A DNA stretch of 34,338 bases from Mesorhizobium sp. LSJC280B00 (GCF_000502835.1 NZ_AYVL01000013.1:36679-71016); one strand, 5' to 3'. Numbered from the stretch's first letter, positions 22,450 through 31,390 are shown. Notes: a model not told the origin generated them from the letters alone. A program made the numbers and translations.

Positions 22450-22462
22450 GATAGAAACTATC
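22450..22462. promoter_or_regulatory. Candidate LacI-type operator between lacI and mocD
   Basis: GATAG-AAA-CTATC is a perfect inverted repeat in the 116-base region between the divergent lacI and mocD genes. A second short inverted repeat, GAGCC-N6-GGCTC, follows at 22474-22489. TTTACA at about 22427-22432 could be the mocD -35. Confidence 0.45.
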
Positions 22463-22515
22463 TTTGTGATATTGAGCCTATCAGGGCTCGGCGTTATTTT
22501 GAACGCTGACCGAAT

Positions 22516-23664
22516 ATGATCGAGGCCTCCGCCATGGTGGATATTGGACTCCGAACCGGGAATACGAGCTCCGCAGCGGCGTCCCGACGCGACTACAGCC
22601 TGATCGGCCGCGACGCGAAGCTTGCCGTCGAGAGCGGGCTGGCGGCGGCCGAGTGGTATCACACCGACGTGCCGCGCAAGGAGATGAAGGAGCTGATGCA
22701 GCGCTCCGACGGCCCGGCGATCCGCGATACCATCATCTGGCTCGGCACCATGATCCTCAGCGGCGCCGGCGCCGCCTGGTTCTGGGGCAGCTGGTGGTGC
22801 GTGCCGTTCTTCTTCGTCTATGGCGTCCTCTACGGTTCCTCCACCGATTCACGCTGGCACGAATGCGGCCACGGCACCGCCTTCAGGACGCAGTGGATGA
22901 ACGATGTGGTCTATCAGATCGCCTGCTTCATGATCATGCGCAATCCCGTGACCTGGCGCTGGAGCCATACGCGCCACCATACCGATACCATCATGGTCGG
23001 CCGCGATCCGGAGATATCGGTGATGCGTCCGCCCGATCTGCTGCGCGTGGTGCTCAACTTCGTCGGCATTCTCGACGCCTGGCACGCGATGAGCGACATG
23101 CTGCGCAATGCAGCCGGTATCGTCAGTCCGGCCGAAAGAACCTTCATTCCCGACCAGGAGCAGCCGAAGGCAATTCGCATTGCCCGCATCTGGACGACAA
23201 TCTATGCCGCGACCATTGCGCTGGCGCTCTATACCGGCTCGTTCCTGCCGCTGATGCTTGTCGGGCTGCCCAGGCTTTACGGCGCGTGGCACCATGTCAT
23301 GGTCGGCCTGCTGCAGCATGGCGGCCTGGCTGAAAACGTCACCGATCACCGGCTCAACAGCCGCACCGTTTACATGAACCCGATAAGCCGCTTCATCTAC
23401 TGGAACATGAACTACCATGTCGAGCATCACATGTTTCCCATGGTGCCCTATCACGCGCTGCCCAGGCTGCACGAACTGATCAAGCACGATCTGCCGGCGC
23501 CGACATCGTCCATCCTGGCGGGCTACCGCGAGATGATACCGGCTTTCCTGCGCCAGCTGCGCAATGAGGATTATTTCATCAAGCGCGAACTGCCGCCGAC
23601 GGCGAGGCCCTATCGCGAGGACTTCCACAACGACAACGCTACCGCTGCGGTGGCTGCCGAATGA
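22516..23664 (+). CDS. mocD: MocD-type fatty acid desaturase/hydroxylase-fold oxygenase
   Basis: A 382-residue membrane di-iron protein of the fatty acid desaturase superfamily. Three histidine boxes are complete: HECGH (115-119), HTRHH (151-155) and HVEHH (301-305), with a further conserved His in LLQHGG (268). Hydrophobic segments lie around 73-108, 132-142 and 226-252. The genes that follow encode a Rieske ferredoxin and a ferredoxin reductase, the composition of MocDEF, which in Rhizobium leguminosarum is linked to removal of the O-methyl group of rhizopine (3-O-methyl-scyllo-inosamine). The inositol genes beside it strengthen the name. The start could also be 22534, which has a GAGG 8 bases upstream; 22516 has no clear ribosome site. 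Confidence 0.82.
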   Translation: MIEASAMVDIGLRTGNTSSAAASRRDYSLIGRDAKLAVESGLAAAEWYHTDVPRKEMKELMQRSDGPAIRDTIIWLGTMILSGAGAAWFWGSWWCVPFFFVYGVLYGSSTDSRWHECGHGTAFRTQWMNDVVYQIACFMIMRNPVTWRWSHTRHHTDTIMVGRDPEISVMRPPDLLRVVLNFVGILDAWHAMSDMLRNAAGIVSPAERTFIPDQEQPKAIRIARIWTTIYAATIALALYTGSFLPLMLVGLPRLYGAWHHVMVGLLQHGGLAENVTDHRLNSRTVYMNPISRFIYWNMNYHVEHHMFPMVPYHALPRLHELIKHDLPAPTSSILAGYREMIPAFLRQLRNEDYFIKRELPPTARPYREDFHNDNATAAVAAE

Positions 23665-23705
23665 CAAGCCCATGCCGAGGGTGCCAAGTATTGGGGGAGC
23701 CGTAG

Positions 23706-24020
23706 ATGAGCGACTGGGTCGAGGCCTGTGACGCCGAGGACATCGACGAAGAGGACGTGATGCGCTTCGACCATGGCGGCCGCACCTTTGCCATCTATCG
23801 CAGCCCCGACGACGAGTATTTCGCCACCGACGGGCTTTGCACGCATGAGAAGGTGCATCTGGCCGACGGGCTGGTCATGGACGACATCATCGAGTGCCCG
23901 AAGCACAATGGCCGCTTCAACTACAAGACAGGGGCTGCCAGGGGCGCGCCGGTCTGCGTCGATCTAAGAACTTATCCGGTCAAAGTCGACGCCGGCAAAG
24001 TCCTTGTCCGGATTGGTTGA
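23706..24020 (+). CDS. mocE: MocE-type Rieske [2Fe-2S] ferredoxin
   Basis: A 104-residue soluble Rieske ferredoxin that would carry electrons to MocD. The two cluster-binding pairs are present: C45-T-H47 (in GLCTHEKVHLADG) and C64-P-K-H67 (in IIECPKHNGRFNYKTG), with normal spacing. The strong GGGGGAG lies ahead of the ATG. It is 41 bases after mocD and overlaps the mocF start by one base (TGATG), so the three genes are one operon. Related proteins serve aromatic dioxygenases, but the desaturase-type partner points to the rhizopine system. Confidence 0.87.
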   Translation: MSDWVEACDAEDIDEEDVMRFDHGGRTFAIYRSPDDEYFATDGLCTHEKVHLADGLVMDDIIECPKHNGRFNYKTGAARGAPVCVDLRTYPVKVDAGKVLVRIG

Positions 24021-25252
24021 TGATGACGAAGGGAATGGTCATCATTGGCGCCGGCGAATGCGGCGGGCGCGCCGCCCTTGCGCTGCGCGAGCTCGGCTAT
24101 GATGGCCCGGTGACGCTGGTCGGCGACGAGCCGCATCTTCCCTATGAGCGGCCGCCGCTGTCGAAAGACGCGATGGTCGCCGACGCGCCCCTGCTCAAGG
24201 CGATCGCCAGTGAGGCGGTCCTGGCCGAAAGATCGATCAGGCATATCCATTCGGTCCAGGCGGTGGCGATCGTCCGAGAGGCGCATGTCGTGCGCCTCTC
24301 GGACGGTTCCGTCCTGGCCTACGACAAGCTCCTGCTGGCGACCGGTTCGGTGCCGCGCAAGCTGCCGATGCCGGGCCTTGGCGGGCGCTGCGTCTACCTC
24401 CGGACCTTCAACGACGCGCTGGCCATTCGCGCCCATCTCAGCGCCGGAAATCGCATCGCCATCATTGGCGGCGGCTTCATCGGGCTTGAGCTTGCCGCGG
24501 CGGCACGCAGACTGGGTGCGGCGGTCACAGTTATCGAGGCGCAGCCGCGCATCTTGATGCGCGGCGTGCCGGCCGAGATCGCTGAGGTCATCCATCAGGC
24601 GCATGAAGCCGAAGGCGTGAAAATCCTGTGCGGCGAGGGCATCGCCGCCATTGCCGATGATGGCGCCGAAGTGCGCATCGCGCTCGCCGGTGGACACGAC
24701 ATTGTCGCCGATCTTGCCGTGATCGGCATCGGCGCCGTGCCGGTGACCGGACTTGCCGCGGAGGCGGGGCTGACCGTCGACAATGGTATCGCCGTCGACG
24801 CCGAGCTTCGCACCAGCGACCGGGATATCTTTGCCGCCGGCGATTGCTGTTCGTTTCCGCTCGCCGTCTATGGCGGCCGGCGCGTGCGGCTGGAAGCCTG
24901 GCGCAATGCACAGGAGCAGGGCGCGCTTGCCGCCAGGAATATGCTTGGCGCCGGCGAGTCCCATGCGGCGGTGCCGTGGTTCTGGTCGGATCAGTACGGC
25001 CTGACCTTGCAGATCGCCGGCCTGTCGGACGAAGGCCGCAGCATCGTGCGCCGCGACCTCGGCGACGGCGCCTTCATCCTGTTCCACCTCGCCGAGGACG
25101 GCAGGCTGGTTGCGGCAAGCGGCATCGGCCCCGGCAACGCGGTCGCCCGCGACATAAGGCTGGCCGAGATGCTGATTGCGAAGCAGGCAAGGCCGGCGCC
25201 GGAAGCGCTAGGCTCGCAGACCATCAAGTTAAAGTCGCTGCTGGCGGCTTGA
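24020..25252 (+). CDS. mocF: MocF-type FAD-dependent ferredoxin reductase
   Basis: A 410-residue pyridine nucleotide-disulfide oxidoreductase-type flavoprotein that would pass electrons from NAD(P)H to MocE. It has an FAD GxGxxG (IIGAGECGG, about residues 8-16), an NADH-binding second Rossmann motif (IAIIGGGFIGLELAAAARRLG, about 147-167) and the FAD-contacting TSDRDIFAAGDCC. There is no redox-active CxxxxC pair, as expected for this subfamily. The start codon overlaps the mocE stop; ATG at 24023 is equivalent. It ends 34 bases before the convergent DUF1402 gene. Confidence 0.87.
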   Translation: MMTKGMVIIGAGECGGRAALALRELGYDGPVTLVGDEPHLPYERPPLSKDAMVADAPLLKAIASEAVLAERSIRHIHSVQAVAIVREAHVVRLSDGSVLAYDKLLLATGSVPRKLPMPGLGGRCVYLRTFNDALAIRAHLSAGNRIAIIGGGFIGLELAAAARRLGAAVTVIEAQPRILMRGVPAEIAEVIHQAHEAEGVKILCGEGIAAIADDGAEVRIALAGGHDIVADLAVIGIGAVPVTGLAAEAGLTVDNGIAVDAELRTSDRDIFAAGDCCSFPLAVYGGRRVRLEAWRNAQEQGALAARNMLGAGESHAAVPWFWSDQYGLTLQIAGLSDEGRSIVRRDLGDGAFILFHLAEDGRLVAASGIGPGNAVARDIRLAEMLIAKQARPAPEALGSQTIKLKSLLAA

Positions 25253-25286
25253 TCCGCCGCGTGGATAATTGGCCGAGCGCGTTCGG

Positions 25287-26246
25287 CTAGAACAGCGCCT
25301 TCAGCTCCGGCAGCTTGTCGTTGACCAGCCAGCCATAGTAATTTTCCTCGGGCAGTTTTTCCGGCTCGCCCGCAGCGCGGCGCTTGTCGTTCTCGGCCTT
25401 CAGCGCATAGGCGCGCTGTTCGGGGTTGCCGACATTGTAGAGCGTCGACGTGATGCCGGGATTGCCTGAGATGTCGAAGCCGGCAATGCTTCTATAGGCG
25501 TCGATCGATTTCCGGATTGTTGCTGCGACATAAGGCAGTGTCAGGTCAGGATCCATGATGGTCTTGTAGACCGCGTTGGGATCGCCGACGTCGAGTTCCG
25601 GCAGGCCGGAAACCTTGTGCACGAGGTCGCTCATTTGCAGCGCCGTCAGCGGATTGAGCTGGCCAAGGCCAAAAGTCTGGCCGGCATAATAAGGCTGGAA
25701 GAAAGTGGCGCCTAAGCGGTCGTTGGGAAAGCTCTCGCCGTCGACGGTCTTGCCGCGGAACGACCGGTTCCACACCTGTTCGCGGCACTCCCACAGATCG
25801 TAGCTGTCGGACTTCCCTGCGCATTTCGCAAATTGCGGCCGCTGCACGAAATCGGAGATGTCCTCGCCATCATAGGCAAAGGAGAGCTTGCTCGACAGAT
25901 ACGAAATCGCCTTGACGTAGTAGGTCTGCAGCCGGTCGTAGGCATCGACATTGTAGGTGTGCTCGCCGACGATGGCGCCGACGATATGCATTGGGTCGAT
26001 GCCATAGGCCGCGGCTGCCTGCTTGATCTTGCCGCGCAGCTCGGCATCGTTCTGGAGCAGCGCAAAGACTTTGCGGTATTTCGCCTGGAAGGTAGTGTTG
26101 GTCGCCTGGGTGCGCCGGCTCGAAGCGCCCGGTATGTCGGGCTGCTCGGTGTTGCGGTTGCCCGGCGGCACCATCGTTGCCGCTTGCGCGGCGAACATGG
26201 CTGCCGCCAGCGTCAGCCCCAAAATGACGAGGATCAGTTTTTTCAT
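25287..26246 (-). CDS. Secreted DUF1402 family protein with lysozyme-like motifs
   Basis: A 319-residue protein with an N-terminal signal peptide (about residues 1-22). The domain recalls soluble lytic transglycosylases: GIDPMHIVGAIVGEHTYN with a possible catalytic Glu95, FGLGQLNPLTAL at about 192-203 (compare GLMQLMPxTA) and TLYNVGN at about 268-274 (compare AAYNAGxG). Cys142 and Cys154 could form a disulfide. The name DUF1402 is by recall; the murein-cleaving role is my inference. The gene stands alone, convergent with mocF. The start at 26246 gives the signal peptide; the ribosome site is weak. Confidence 0.72.
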   Translation of the reverse strand: MKKLILVILGLTLAAAMFAAQAATMVPPGNRNTEQPDIPGASSRRTQATNTTFQAKYRKVFALLQNDAELRGKIKQAAAAYGIDPMHIVGAIVGEHTYNVDAYDRLQTYYVKAISYLSSKLSFAYDGEDISDFVQRPQFAKCAGKSDSYDLWECREQVWNRSFRGKTVDGESFPNDRLGATFFQPYYAGQTFGLGQLNPLTALQMSDLVHKVSGLPELDVGDPNAVYKTIMDPDLTLPYVAATIRKSIDAYRSIAGFDISGNPGITSTLYNVGNPEQRAYALKAENDKRRAAGEPEKLPEENYYGWLVNDKLPELKALF

Positions 26247-26345
26247 GCGCCGCCGCCCAAATAGTCGCCGGCAAACTAGGTAATGCTCCACCGGGAGTCG
26301 AGAGACGCCTGCACCCGACGGGACGAAAGCTTGCCGGATGCTTCC

Positions 26346-26378
26346 ATTTGGCCACACATCGGGAATGCTGGGCCAAAT
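26346..26378. terminator. Stem-loop downstream of hslU
   Basis: ATTTGGCC and GGCCAAAT form an 8-base perfect stem with a 17-base loop in the 182-base gap between the DUF1402 gene start and the hslU end. No U-run follows on the hslU strand. A rho-dependent end or mRNA protection is possible. Confidence 0.4.
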
Positions 26379-26428
26379 TGGGGAGGCCGGGAGCAATTCC
26401 CCGACCCTCTGCGAGAATGAAGCGTCTC

Positions 26429-27742
26429 CTACAGGATGAAACGCGACAAGTCCGTGTTTCTGGAGAGGTCGCCGACATGCTTCTCGACATAGGCGGCATC
26501 GATGGTCACCGAGGTGCCGTTGCGGTCCGGCGCGTCATAGGAGATATCGTCCAGCACCCGTTCCATCACCGTCTGCAGCCGCCTGGCGCCAATATTCTCG
26601 ACGCTGGCGTTGAGGTCCACGGCGATGCCGGCCAACGAATCGATGGCGTCGTCGGTGAAGACCAGATCGACGCCTTCGGTCTTCATCAGCGCAATATACT
26701 GCTTGATCAGGCTGGCTTCGGTCTCGGTGAGGATGCGGACGAAATCGCCCTTCTCCAGCGCCCGCAGCTCGACGCGGATCGGCAGGCGGCCCTGCAATTC
26801 CGGCAGCAGATCGGAGGGCTTGGCGACGTGGAACGCACCCGAGGCGATGAACAGGATGTGGTCGGTCTTCACCGGTCCGTATTTGGTCGCAACCGTGGTG
26901 CCTTCGACCAGCGGCAGCAGGTCGCGCTGCACACCTTCACGCGAAACACCGGCACCGATGCCGCCTTCGCGCGAGGCGATCTTGTCGATCTCGTCAAGGA
27001 AGACAATGCCGTCGTTCTCGGTCGATTCGAGTGCCCTGCGCACCACCTCGTCCTGGTCGAGCAGCTTGTCGGACTCGTCGCTGATCAACAGCCCGTAGGA
27101 CTCCTTGACGGTCGTCTTGCGCATCTTGGTCTTCTGGCCGCCCATTGCCTTCGACAGCATGTCGTTGATGTTGAGCACGCCGATATTGGCGCCCGGCATG
27201 CCGGGGATCTCGAAGCCGGGCATGCCGCCATTGCCGGTATCGGCCACTTCGATCTCAATCTCCTTGTCGTCGAGCTCGCCGTCGCGCAGCTTCTTGCGGA
27301 AACTGTCACGGGTGGCCGGGCTCGCCGTCTTGCCGACAAGCGCTTCGAGCACCCGTTCCTCGGCGTTGATGTGGGCACGCGCCTTGACGTCCTCGCGCAT
27401 CTTCTCGCGAACCAGCCCGATGGCGATCTCGACCAGGTCGCGGATGATCTGCTCGACATCGCGGCCGACATAACCGACCTCGGTGAACTTGGTGGCTTCG
27501 ACCTTAACGAAAGGCGCACCGGCAAGGCGTGCCAGGCGGCGCGAAATCTCGGTCTTGCCGACGCCGGTCGGGCCGATCATCAGGATATTCTTCGGCATCA
27601 CCTCTTCGCGCATCTGGCCCTCGAGCTGCTGGCGGCGCCAGCGGTTGCGCAAGGCAATCGCCACGGCACGCTTGGCGTCTTTCTGGCCGATGATGAAGCG
27701 GTCGAGTTCCGAAACGATTTCGCGAGGAGAGAAGGTGCTCAT
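26429..27742 (-). CDS. hslU: ATP-dependent protease ATPase subunit HslU
   Basis: HslU is the AAA+ unfoldase ring that feeds proteins to the HslV peptidase. The 437-residue protein has Walker A GPTGVGKT at residues 57-64, the pore loop GYVGRD at 90-95, Walker [13 protein letters not shown], an I-domain of normal size and the C-terminal tail ending LSRFIL, which docks into HslV. ATG at 27742 was chosen to fit the family N terminus ([13 protein letters not shown]). It is the last gene of the hslV-GNAT-DUF2585-hslU unit, four bases after the DUF2585 stop. Confidence 0.97.
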   Translation of the reverse strand: MSTFSPREIVSELDRFIIGQKDAKRAVAIALRNRWRRQQLEGQMREEVMPKNILMIGPTGVGKTEISRRLARLAGAPFVKVEATKFTEVGYVGRDVEQIIRDLVEIAIGLVREKMREDVKARAHINAEERVLEALVGKTASPATRDSFRKKLRDGELDDKEIEIEVADTGNGGMPGFEIPGMPGANIGVLNINDMLSKAMGGQKTKMRKTTVKESYGLLISDESDKLLDQDEVVRRALESTENDGIVFLDEIDKIASREGGIGAGVSREGVQRDLLPLVEGTTVATKYGPVKTDHILFIASGAFHVAKPSDLLPELQGRLPIRVELRALEKGDFVRILTETEASLIKQYIALMKTEGVDLVFTDDAIDSLAGIAVDLNASVENIGARRLQTVMERVLDDISYDAPDRNGTSVTIDAAYVEKHVGDLSRNTDLSRFIL

Positions 27743-27746
27743 GTCA

Positions 27747-28343
27747 CTAAATTCCACTTTGCCACTGCCGAATGGACTCGAACGGATGCAGCAGCATGAT
27801 CACGTTGAGTGTCAGATTGTCCCGGATGAGATAGCCGACACCGAATTCGAAGATGAGGGCGAGGGTTACGACCACCCATATAGGAAGCCTTCGCGCCATG
27901 ACAAACCCCAGCACCATGGCCAGCGTGTCCGACACCGAATTGATGATGCTGTCGCCATAATAGTCGAGCGAGATCGTGCCGGCGCGATAGCGATCGATGA
28001 TGAAAGGGCTGTTCTCGAGCAGCTCCCAGCCGCCCTCTATAACCACCGCAAAGGCCAGCCTGAGCCCGATCGGCGAGCGCGGGAAAAGGAACCACGCCAG
28101 CGCATAGAACAGGAAACCGTGAATGATGTGCGAGAAGCTGTACCAGTCGGAAATATGCTGGGAATTCTCCGAGCTTTGCACGATGCCGTGCCACAGCTTG
28201 ACATAGCCGCAGGTACAGATCGGCGTCCGCCCCATGCCGTAAAGAACCCCGGCCTGGAAGATGACCAGGCCGAGAACCAGCAGAAGCCCCATTCGCCAAC
28301 TGTCGTAGTAGGCCGAGACGGTTTTGTCGCTGGATACGCTCAT
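27747..28343 (-). CDS. DUF2585 (UPF0314) membrane protein
   Basis: A 198-residue polytopic membrane protein with hydrophobic segments at about residues 17-35, 68-90, 125-145 and 150-170. Conserved polar blocks are [25 protein letters not shown] and [31 protein letters not shown], with several His, Glu and Asp residues that might bind a metal or lipid head. This family is mostly alphaproteobacterial and has no known function. It is tightly packed between the GNAT gene (4-base gap) and hslU (4-base gap), so it is expressed with the protease. Confidence 0.82.
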   Translation of the reverse strand: MSVSSDKTVSAYYDSWRMGLLLVLGLVIFQAGVLYGMGRTPICTCGYVKLWHGIVQSSENSQHISDWYSFSHIIHGFLFYALAWFLFPRSPIGLRLAFAVVIEGGWELLENSPFIIDRYRAGTISLDYYGDSIINSVSDTLAMVLGFVMARRLPIWVVVTLALIFEFGVGYLIRDNLTLNVIMLLHPFESIRQWQSGI

Positions 28344-28347
28344 GCTG

Positions 28348-28890
28348 CTATTGCCCCTCTTCTGCGTCACCCTGTCCGGCATCACCCTCTGGGGCATCAA
28401 TCGCCATCAGCACGGCATCGCCATATTCCGACTTCCTGCGATCGATAGCCGTGAAACCGGCCTTTTCATAGGCACGGATAGCCCGTGCATTGGCGGGGTC
28501 CGGGTCGATGATGACGCGCGGCGTACCTTCCTCGAAAAGCTGCTCGACGAACTGCCGGACGATCGCCGAGCCGTGGCCGACCCCGACAAGCTCCGGCACG
28601 CCGATCGACAGATCGATGCCGAGCGTGCCGAACGGCTGGTCGCTATAGGGATGGCCGTCCTCCAGATGCGGATCGTAGCCCTGCAAATAGCCGATGGGCT
28701 TTCCGTCGAGCTCGATAATCAGCGGCTCGACCGAAATGCTGTCGATATGCTCGCGGATCTCCGCAATCTCGGTCTCTGGGTCGTTCCACCATTTGGCGAC
28801 ATGCGGCTCGGCAAGCCAGCCGGCGATCATCGGCAGGTCCCTCTGGGTCACCGGCCGAAAACCATAGCGGAGGCTCCGCTCAGGCGGCAT
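28348..28890 (-). CDS. GNAT family N-acetyltransferase
   Basis: A 180-residue GCN5-related acetyltransferase, similar in layout to the AAC(6')-like subgroup: [27 protein letters not shown] at the N terminus and [17 protein letters not shown] as the acetyl-CoA pyrophosphate-binding loop near residues 105-121. [20 protein letters not shown] is the usual strand-helix pair at the end. The ATG lies inside the last codons of hslV (11-base overlap), so translation is coupled. The substrate is unknown, and drug resistance should not be assumed. Confidence 0.88.
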   Translation of the reverse strand: MPPERSLRYGFRPVTQRDLPMIAGWLAEPHVAKWWNDPETEIAEIREHIDSISVEPLIIELDGKPIGYLQGYDPHLEDGHPYSDQPFGTLGIDLSIGVPELVGVGHGSAIVRQFVEQLFEEGTPRVIIDPDPANARAIRAYEKAGFTAIDRRKSEYGDAVLMAIDAPEGDAGQGDAEEGQ

Positions 28891-29431
28891 CGAGGGTTTC
28901 GACGACGAAGTTGTTGTTGGTGTAGACGCAAATGTCTGACGCGATCTGCATCGCCTTGCGGGCGATCTCCTCTGCGCCCTTGTCGCTGTCCACCAGCGCG
29001 CGTGCCGCTGCCAGCGCGTAATTGCCGCCCGAGCCGATGGCCATGACGCCAAATTCGGGCTCCAGCACGTCGCCGGTGCCGGTCAGCGCCAGCGACACCG
29101 ACTTGTCGGCCACCAGCATCATCGCTTCCAGCCGCCGCAAATAGCGGTCGGTGCGCCAGTCCTTGGCAAGCTCGACGCAGGCGCGTGTCAGCTGGTCGGG
29201 ATATTGTTCGAGCTTGGCTTCAAGCCGCTCGAGCAGAGTGAAGGCATCGGCGGTGGCGCCGGCGAAACCGGCAATGACGTTGCCGCCCTTGCCGATGCGG
29301 CGCACCTTCTTGGCGTTGCCTTTCATGATCGTCTGGCCGAGGCTGACCTGGCCGTCGCCGGCGATCACCACCTTGCCGCCCTTGCGCACGGTCAGGATGG
29401 TCGTGGCATGCATGGTCAGTTCATTCGACAT
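28880..29431 (-). CDS. hslV: ATP-dependent protease peptidase subunit HslV
   Basis: HslV is the proteasome-like threonine peptidase partner of HslU. The 183-residue protein has the usual core ([40 protein letters not shown] and the [16 protein letters not shown] block). In most bacteria the catalytic Thr follows the initiator Met; here it lies at Thr10, after a nine-residue stretch ending MHA. GGAG 7 bases before the ATG at 29431 supports this long start, while the inner ATG at 29413 has no ribosome site. The extension must be removed to expose the Thr. It is first in the hslV-hslU unit. Confidence 0.96.
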   Translation of the reverse strand: MSNELTMHATTILTVRKGGKVVIAGDGQVSLGQTIMKGNAKKVRRIGKGGNVIAGFAGATADAFTLLERLEAKLEQYPDQLTRACVELAKDWRTDRYLRRLEAMMLVADKSVSLALTGTGDVLEPEFGVMAIGSGGNYALAAARALVDSDKGAEEIARKAMQIASDICVYTNNNFVVETLDAA

Positions 29432-29497
29432 TTTCTGCTCCGATAAGCACCGATCCCATCGAGGCGATCGGCGCGTTACGAGTGACTTGATCGGCCA

Positions 29498-29525
29498 TAT
29501 GTATGCATAGGCCGGACGATTGCAA
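29498..29525 (-). promoter_or_regulatory. Possible hslV promoter
   Basis: On the minus strand TTGCAA (29525-29520) and TACATA (29503-29498) are 16 bases apart, about 60 bases before hslV. The match is modest and no clear heat-shock sigma consensus was found. Confidence 0.25.
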
Positions 29526-29605
29526 ACCGGCCATCCGCCGGGCCGGACTGTGCTCCGCAGCGGTAACTGGCAATCGCCGGATCATGCTGCTAGAAGGCTT
29601 TCGTT

Positions 29606-29627
29606 TTCAGGCATGTGAACGCCTGAA
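29606..29627 (+). other. Inverted repeat ahead of hisB
   Basis: TTCAGGC-N8-GCCTGAA is a perfect 7-base inverted repeat ending 30 bases before the hisB ATG. It is either an operator or a leader hairpin; no U-run or His-rich leader ORF was seen next to it. Confidence 0.4.
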
Positions 29628-29657
29628 TCGTGCAAAATCTGAGACAAGGATGAGGTC

Positions 29658-30257
29658 ATGGCGCCCCGTTCCGCCGAGATAAGCCGCAAGACCAGGGAAA
29701 CCGACATCGCCGTATCGGTTCAGGTCGACGGCTCGGGCAAATCCGACATTTCGACGGGCGTCGGCTTCTTCGACCATATGCTGGACCAGTTGTCGCGCCA
29801 TTCGCTGATCGACATGACCGTGAAGGCCAAGGGCGACCTGCACATAGACGACCACCACACGGTCGAGGATACGGGCATTGCGCTCGGCCAGGCGCTGGCC
29901 AAGGCATTGGGCGAGCGGCGCGGCATCATGCGCTACGCCTCGATCGATCTCGCCATGGACGAGACACTGACGCGGGCGGCAATCGATGTCTCCGGCCGGC
30001 CTTTTCTGGTCTGGAATGTTTCATTCTCGTCGCCGAAGATCGGTACGTTCGACACCGAGCTGGTGCGCGAATTCTTCCACGCGCTGGCGCAGAATGCCGG
30101 CATCACGCTGCATGTCACCAATCATTACGGCGCCAACAACCACCACGTCGCCGAGACCTGCTTCAAGGCCGTGGCGCGTGTGTTGCGTTCGGCACTTGAG
30201 CGCGACCTGCGCCAGCCGGACGCGGTTCCCTCCACCAAGGGATCCCTGAAAGGGTAA
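29658..30257 (+). CDS. hisB: Imidazoleglycerol-phosphate dehydratase HisB
   Basis: HisB dehydrates imidazoleglycerol phosphate to imidazoleacetol phosphate, the sixth step of histidine synthesis, using manganese. The 199-residue monofunctional protein has [31 protein letters not shown] and [15 protein letters not shown], containing the metal-binding His and Glu residues. Phosphatase domain fused in enterobacterial HisB is absent, as usual here. AAGGATGAGG lies before the ATG. It leads the his operon in this window. Confidence 0.97.
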   Translation: MAPRSAEISRKTRETDIAVSVQVDGSGKSDISTGVGFFDHMLDQLSRHSLIDMTVKAKGDLHIDDHHTVEDTGIALGQALAKALGERRGIMRYASIDLAMDETLTRAAIDVSGRPFLVWNVSFSSPKIGTFDTELVREFFHALAQNAGITLHVTNHYGANNHHVAETCFKAVARVLRSALERDLRQPDAVPSTKGSLKG

Positions 30258-30261
30258 CGCC

Positions 30262-30735
30262 ATGGCCATCTATGTCGTAATGGAGCCGCCAGGCCGCAGC
30301 GAAAGCGTGGACACTACCTTTATCCGTGACGGCTTTGCCTGGCTCGGCTTCCTAGTGCCGCCGCTGTGGCTGGCCTGGCACCGGCTGTGGGTCGAGGCGG
30401 CATTGGCGTTTGTCGCCATGGGCCTGCTCTCGATGCTGGGCGAAAGGCTGGACCTGGAAACAGCCGGCTCGCTTTTATCCCTGCTTGTCATGCTCTTTGT
30501 CGGACTGGAAGGGCAGGGCTTGCGGATCGCAGCCCTGCGCCGTCGCGGCTGGCATGAATGGGGCGTGGTCGAGGCCGACAGGCTCGACGACGCAGACGTC
30601 CGCTATGCATTGGAAGCCGATGCTCAGTCGGATGAACAACCGACGGTGCAACGCATCGTCCCAGACGCAGCACATGCCCGGTCGGCGCAGATGGGCCTGG
30701 CGCTGGGGCTGAACCATATTCCGGGAAAGCCCTGA
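30262..30735 (+). CDS. DUF2628 membrane protein in the his operon
   Basis: A 157-residue protein. Its N-terminal part (residues ~1-85) carries the DUF2628 pattern: [28 protein letters not shown] followed by two or three hydrophobic segments (about 24-38, 46-62, 70-84). The C-terminal half is soluble and acidic. It sits four bases after hisB and one base before hisH. It has no known role in histidine synthesis and this linkage looks like conserved gene order in Rhizobiales. Confidence 0.78.
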   Translation: MAIYVVMEPPGRSESVDTTFIRDGFAWLGFLVPPLWLAWHRLWVEAALAFVAMGLLSMLGERLDLETAGSLLSLLVMLFVGLEGQGLRIAALRRRGWHEWGVVEADRLDDADVRYALEADAQSDEQPTVQRIVPDAAHARSAQMGLALGLNHIPGKP

Positions 30736-30736
30736 G

Positions 30737-31387
30737 ATGAGGGTGGCGATCATCGATTACGGGTCGGGCAATCTGCGCTCGGCCACCAAGGCCTTCGAGC
30801 GTGCTGCGCATGAAGCCGGCATTGCCGCCGCGATCGAACTCACCGCCGATGCCGAGCGGGTCAGGACCGCCGACCGCATCGTCCTGCCCGGCGTCGGTGC
30901 CTATGCCGATTGCGCCGCTGGACTGCGTGCGGTCGCCGGCATGTGGGAAGCGGTCGAGGAGGTGGCGATCGCCAAGGCTCGGCCGTTCCTCGGCATCTGC
31001 GTCGGCATGCAGCTGATGTCGGAGCGAGGCCTGGAAAAGACCGTCACAAAGGGCTTTGGCTGGGTCGCCGGCGACGTCAAGGAGATCACGCCGGCCGATC
31101 CGACACTGAAGATCCCGCAGATCGGCTGGAACACGATTGACCTGAAGCGCAAGCATCCGCTGTTTTCCGGCATTGCGACGGGTGGCAAGGGACTGCACGC
31201 CTATTTCGTCCACTCCTACCATCTCGATGCACGGAAGGAGGATGAGGTGCTGGCGGTTGCCGACTATGGCGGCCCGGTAACGGCCGCTGTCGCCCGCGAC
31301 AACCTAGCCGGAACGCAATTCCACCCCGAGAAGAGCCAGGCGCTGGGCCTGGCGCTGATCACCAATTTCCTAGGCTGGAGGCCCTGA
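30737..31387 (+). CDS. hisH: Imidazole glycerol phosphate synthase glutaminase subunit HisH
   Basis: HisH frees ammonia from glutamine and passes it to HisF for imidazole ring closure. The 216-residue class I amidotransferase has the catalytic triad Cys88 (GICVGMQ), His196 and Glu198 (FHPEKSQ), and the oxyanion-region LPGVGAY near residues 50-56. It is followed by the DUF1330 gene three bases later; its partner hisF lies at 33267-34058. Confidence 0.97.
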   Translation: MRVAIIDYGSGNLRSATKAFERAAHEAGIAAAIELTADAERVRTADRIVLPGVGAYADCAAGLRAVAGMWEAVEEVAIAKARPFLGICVGMQLMSERGLEKTVTKGFGWVAGDVKEITPADPTLKIPQIGWNTIDLKRKHPLFSGIATGGKGLHAYFVHSYHLDARKEDEVLAVADYGGPVTAAVARDNLAGTQFHPEKSQALGLALITNFLGWRP

Positions 31388-31390
31388 ACC

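Noticed and set aside
25272..25287. Small hairpin GCCGA...TTCGGC between mocF and the DUF1402 gene as terminator
   Set aside because: The stem is five bases with no U-run and overlaps the DUF1402 stop; too weak to call.
26348..27799. A 483-codon open frame on the plus strand opposite hslU
   Set aside because: It is an antisense shadow of hslU caused by high G+C; its composition is rich in Arg, His, Asp and Leu with no recognisable domain, while hslU on the other strand has full motifs.
29432..29657. Heat-shock (RpoH) promoter for hslV
   Set aside because: No convincing CTTG-N17/18-CCnATnT pair was found on the minus strand; only a modest sigma70-like pair is reported.
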